Of a DNA stretch of 64,000 nt, positions 63,929 to 64,000 are shown piece after piece. This stretch comes from Streptococcus porcinus (GTDB taxonomy: Bacteria; Bacillota; Bacilli; Lactobacillales; Streptococcaceae): NCBI RefSeq assembly GCF_900475415.1, contig NZ_LS483388.1, positions 1,908,001 to 1,972,000 of the forward strand, in the 5' to 3' direction. The position numbers and the translations under genes are program-made. How positions within the stretch are numbered: the stretch's first letter is position 1; each line of letters begins with the position of its first letter. The notes beneath the pieces are model-generated. The model had not been told where the DNA came from. It worked only from the letters and a program-made list of their open reading frames with translations, and ran no database searches.

Positions 63929-64000
63929 TTACTTATGATAAATGATGAGTCCAGCTTTCGTATCCTCTGCCATAACAGGTAGTTTAAAATATTTGATTCC
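63929..64000 (-). CDS. 3' end of an unidentified gene
   Basis: The frame is open to the right edge and ends KAGLIIYHK at a TAA codon (63929-63931); 23 codons are visible. A terminator hairpin follows immediately, supporting a real gene end. The visible residues are not enough to identify the protein. In related streptococci mutS and small genes lie upstream of mutL, and the fragment does not look like the MutS C-terminus as I remember it. Confidence 0.5.
   Translation of the reverse strand, partial: GIKYFKLPVMAEDTKAGLIIYHK

Noticed and set aside
63865..64000. Chromosomal island attachment at the 5' end of mutL
   Set aside because: Only 136 bp upstream of mutL are visible; they show a normal promoter and a neighbouring gene end, with no integrase or repeat.

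Overview
The window looks like a chromosomal segment of a pyogenic-group Streptococcus. It is AT-rich, uses strong GGAGG-type ribosome binding sites, and carries a block of genes familiar from S. pyogenes-like chromosomes (groES-groEL, ctsR-clpC, rpsB-tsf, nrdD-nrdG, recA, cinA, mutL). The products are close to, but clearly not identical with, S. pyogenes proteins as I remember them. A sister species (S. uberis, S. equi, S. dysgalactiae, S. parauberis or S. iniae type) is likely; I cannot name it from the sequence alone. I see no phage, insertion sequence, rRNA operon or CRISPR array. Most genes lie on the minus strand, with four plus-strand blocks (17.1-18.2, 20.0-21.5, 30.4-40.8 and 46.8-48.7 kb, the third carrying a minus-strand tRNA).

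Layout. 0-4.1 kb: a LacI-regulated sugar operon (an intracellular FG-GAP-like protein, a D-2-hydroxyacid dehydrogenase and a galactitol-type PTS EIIC running off the left edge) with two identical 17-bp operators. 4.3-9.2 kb: the L-ascorbate operon ulaABC-ulaDEF behind a cre-bearing promoter. 9.3-16.5 kb: leuS, an LPXTG surface protein with one albumin-binding-type GA module, nusG, secE, rpmG and pbp2A. 16.5-19.8 kb: a RidA-like protein, a small unknown, an RluD-like pseudouridine synthase and a TcaA-like membrane protein. 20-24.5 kb: a secreted C69 dipeptidase and a large wall-anchored G5-domain metalloprotease. 24.6-30 kb: the heat-shock block (groESL with CIRCE plus CtsR box; ctsR-clpC) and cspA.

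30.3-35.9 kb: a cation/proton antiporter with a small upstream partner, then a four-gene operon resembling quinone/electrophile detoxification operons (two ring-cleaving-type VOC proteins, a flavin reductase-like protein and an esterase) with a palindrome over its promoter. 36-40.8 kb: tRNA-Cys, ahpCF, rpsB and tsf. 40.9-47.5 kb: pepO and the trehalose genes treC-treP with divergent treR. 47.5-48.7 kb: a decayed VOC pseudogene, then yaaA, whose promoter sits so close to its ATG that the mRNA should be leaderless. 48.8-53.5 kb: the anaerobic ribonucleotide reductase cluster, including a 49-aa protein, with a candidate NrdR box pair. 53.5-64 kb: a polytopic membrane protein, the UPF0473-ruvX-ireB trio, spx, recA, cinA (with a possible competence sigma box), tag, ruvA, an MFS exporter, mutL and the 3' end of an unknown gene.

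The most interesting signals are regulatory: a terminator-like hairpin between the nusG promoter and its ribosome binding site (possible NusG autoregulation), an inverted repeat before nrdD that looks like both a terminator and a pair of NrdR boxes, the leaderless yaaA promoter, and the two-operator LacI operon with an unusual gene set. Among proteins, the single-GA-module wall protein and the anchored HExxH protease stand out.
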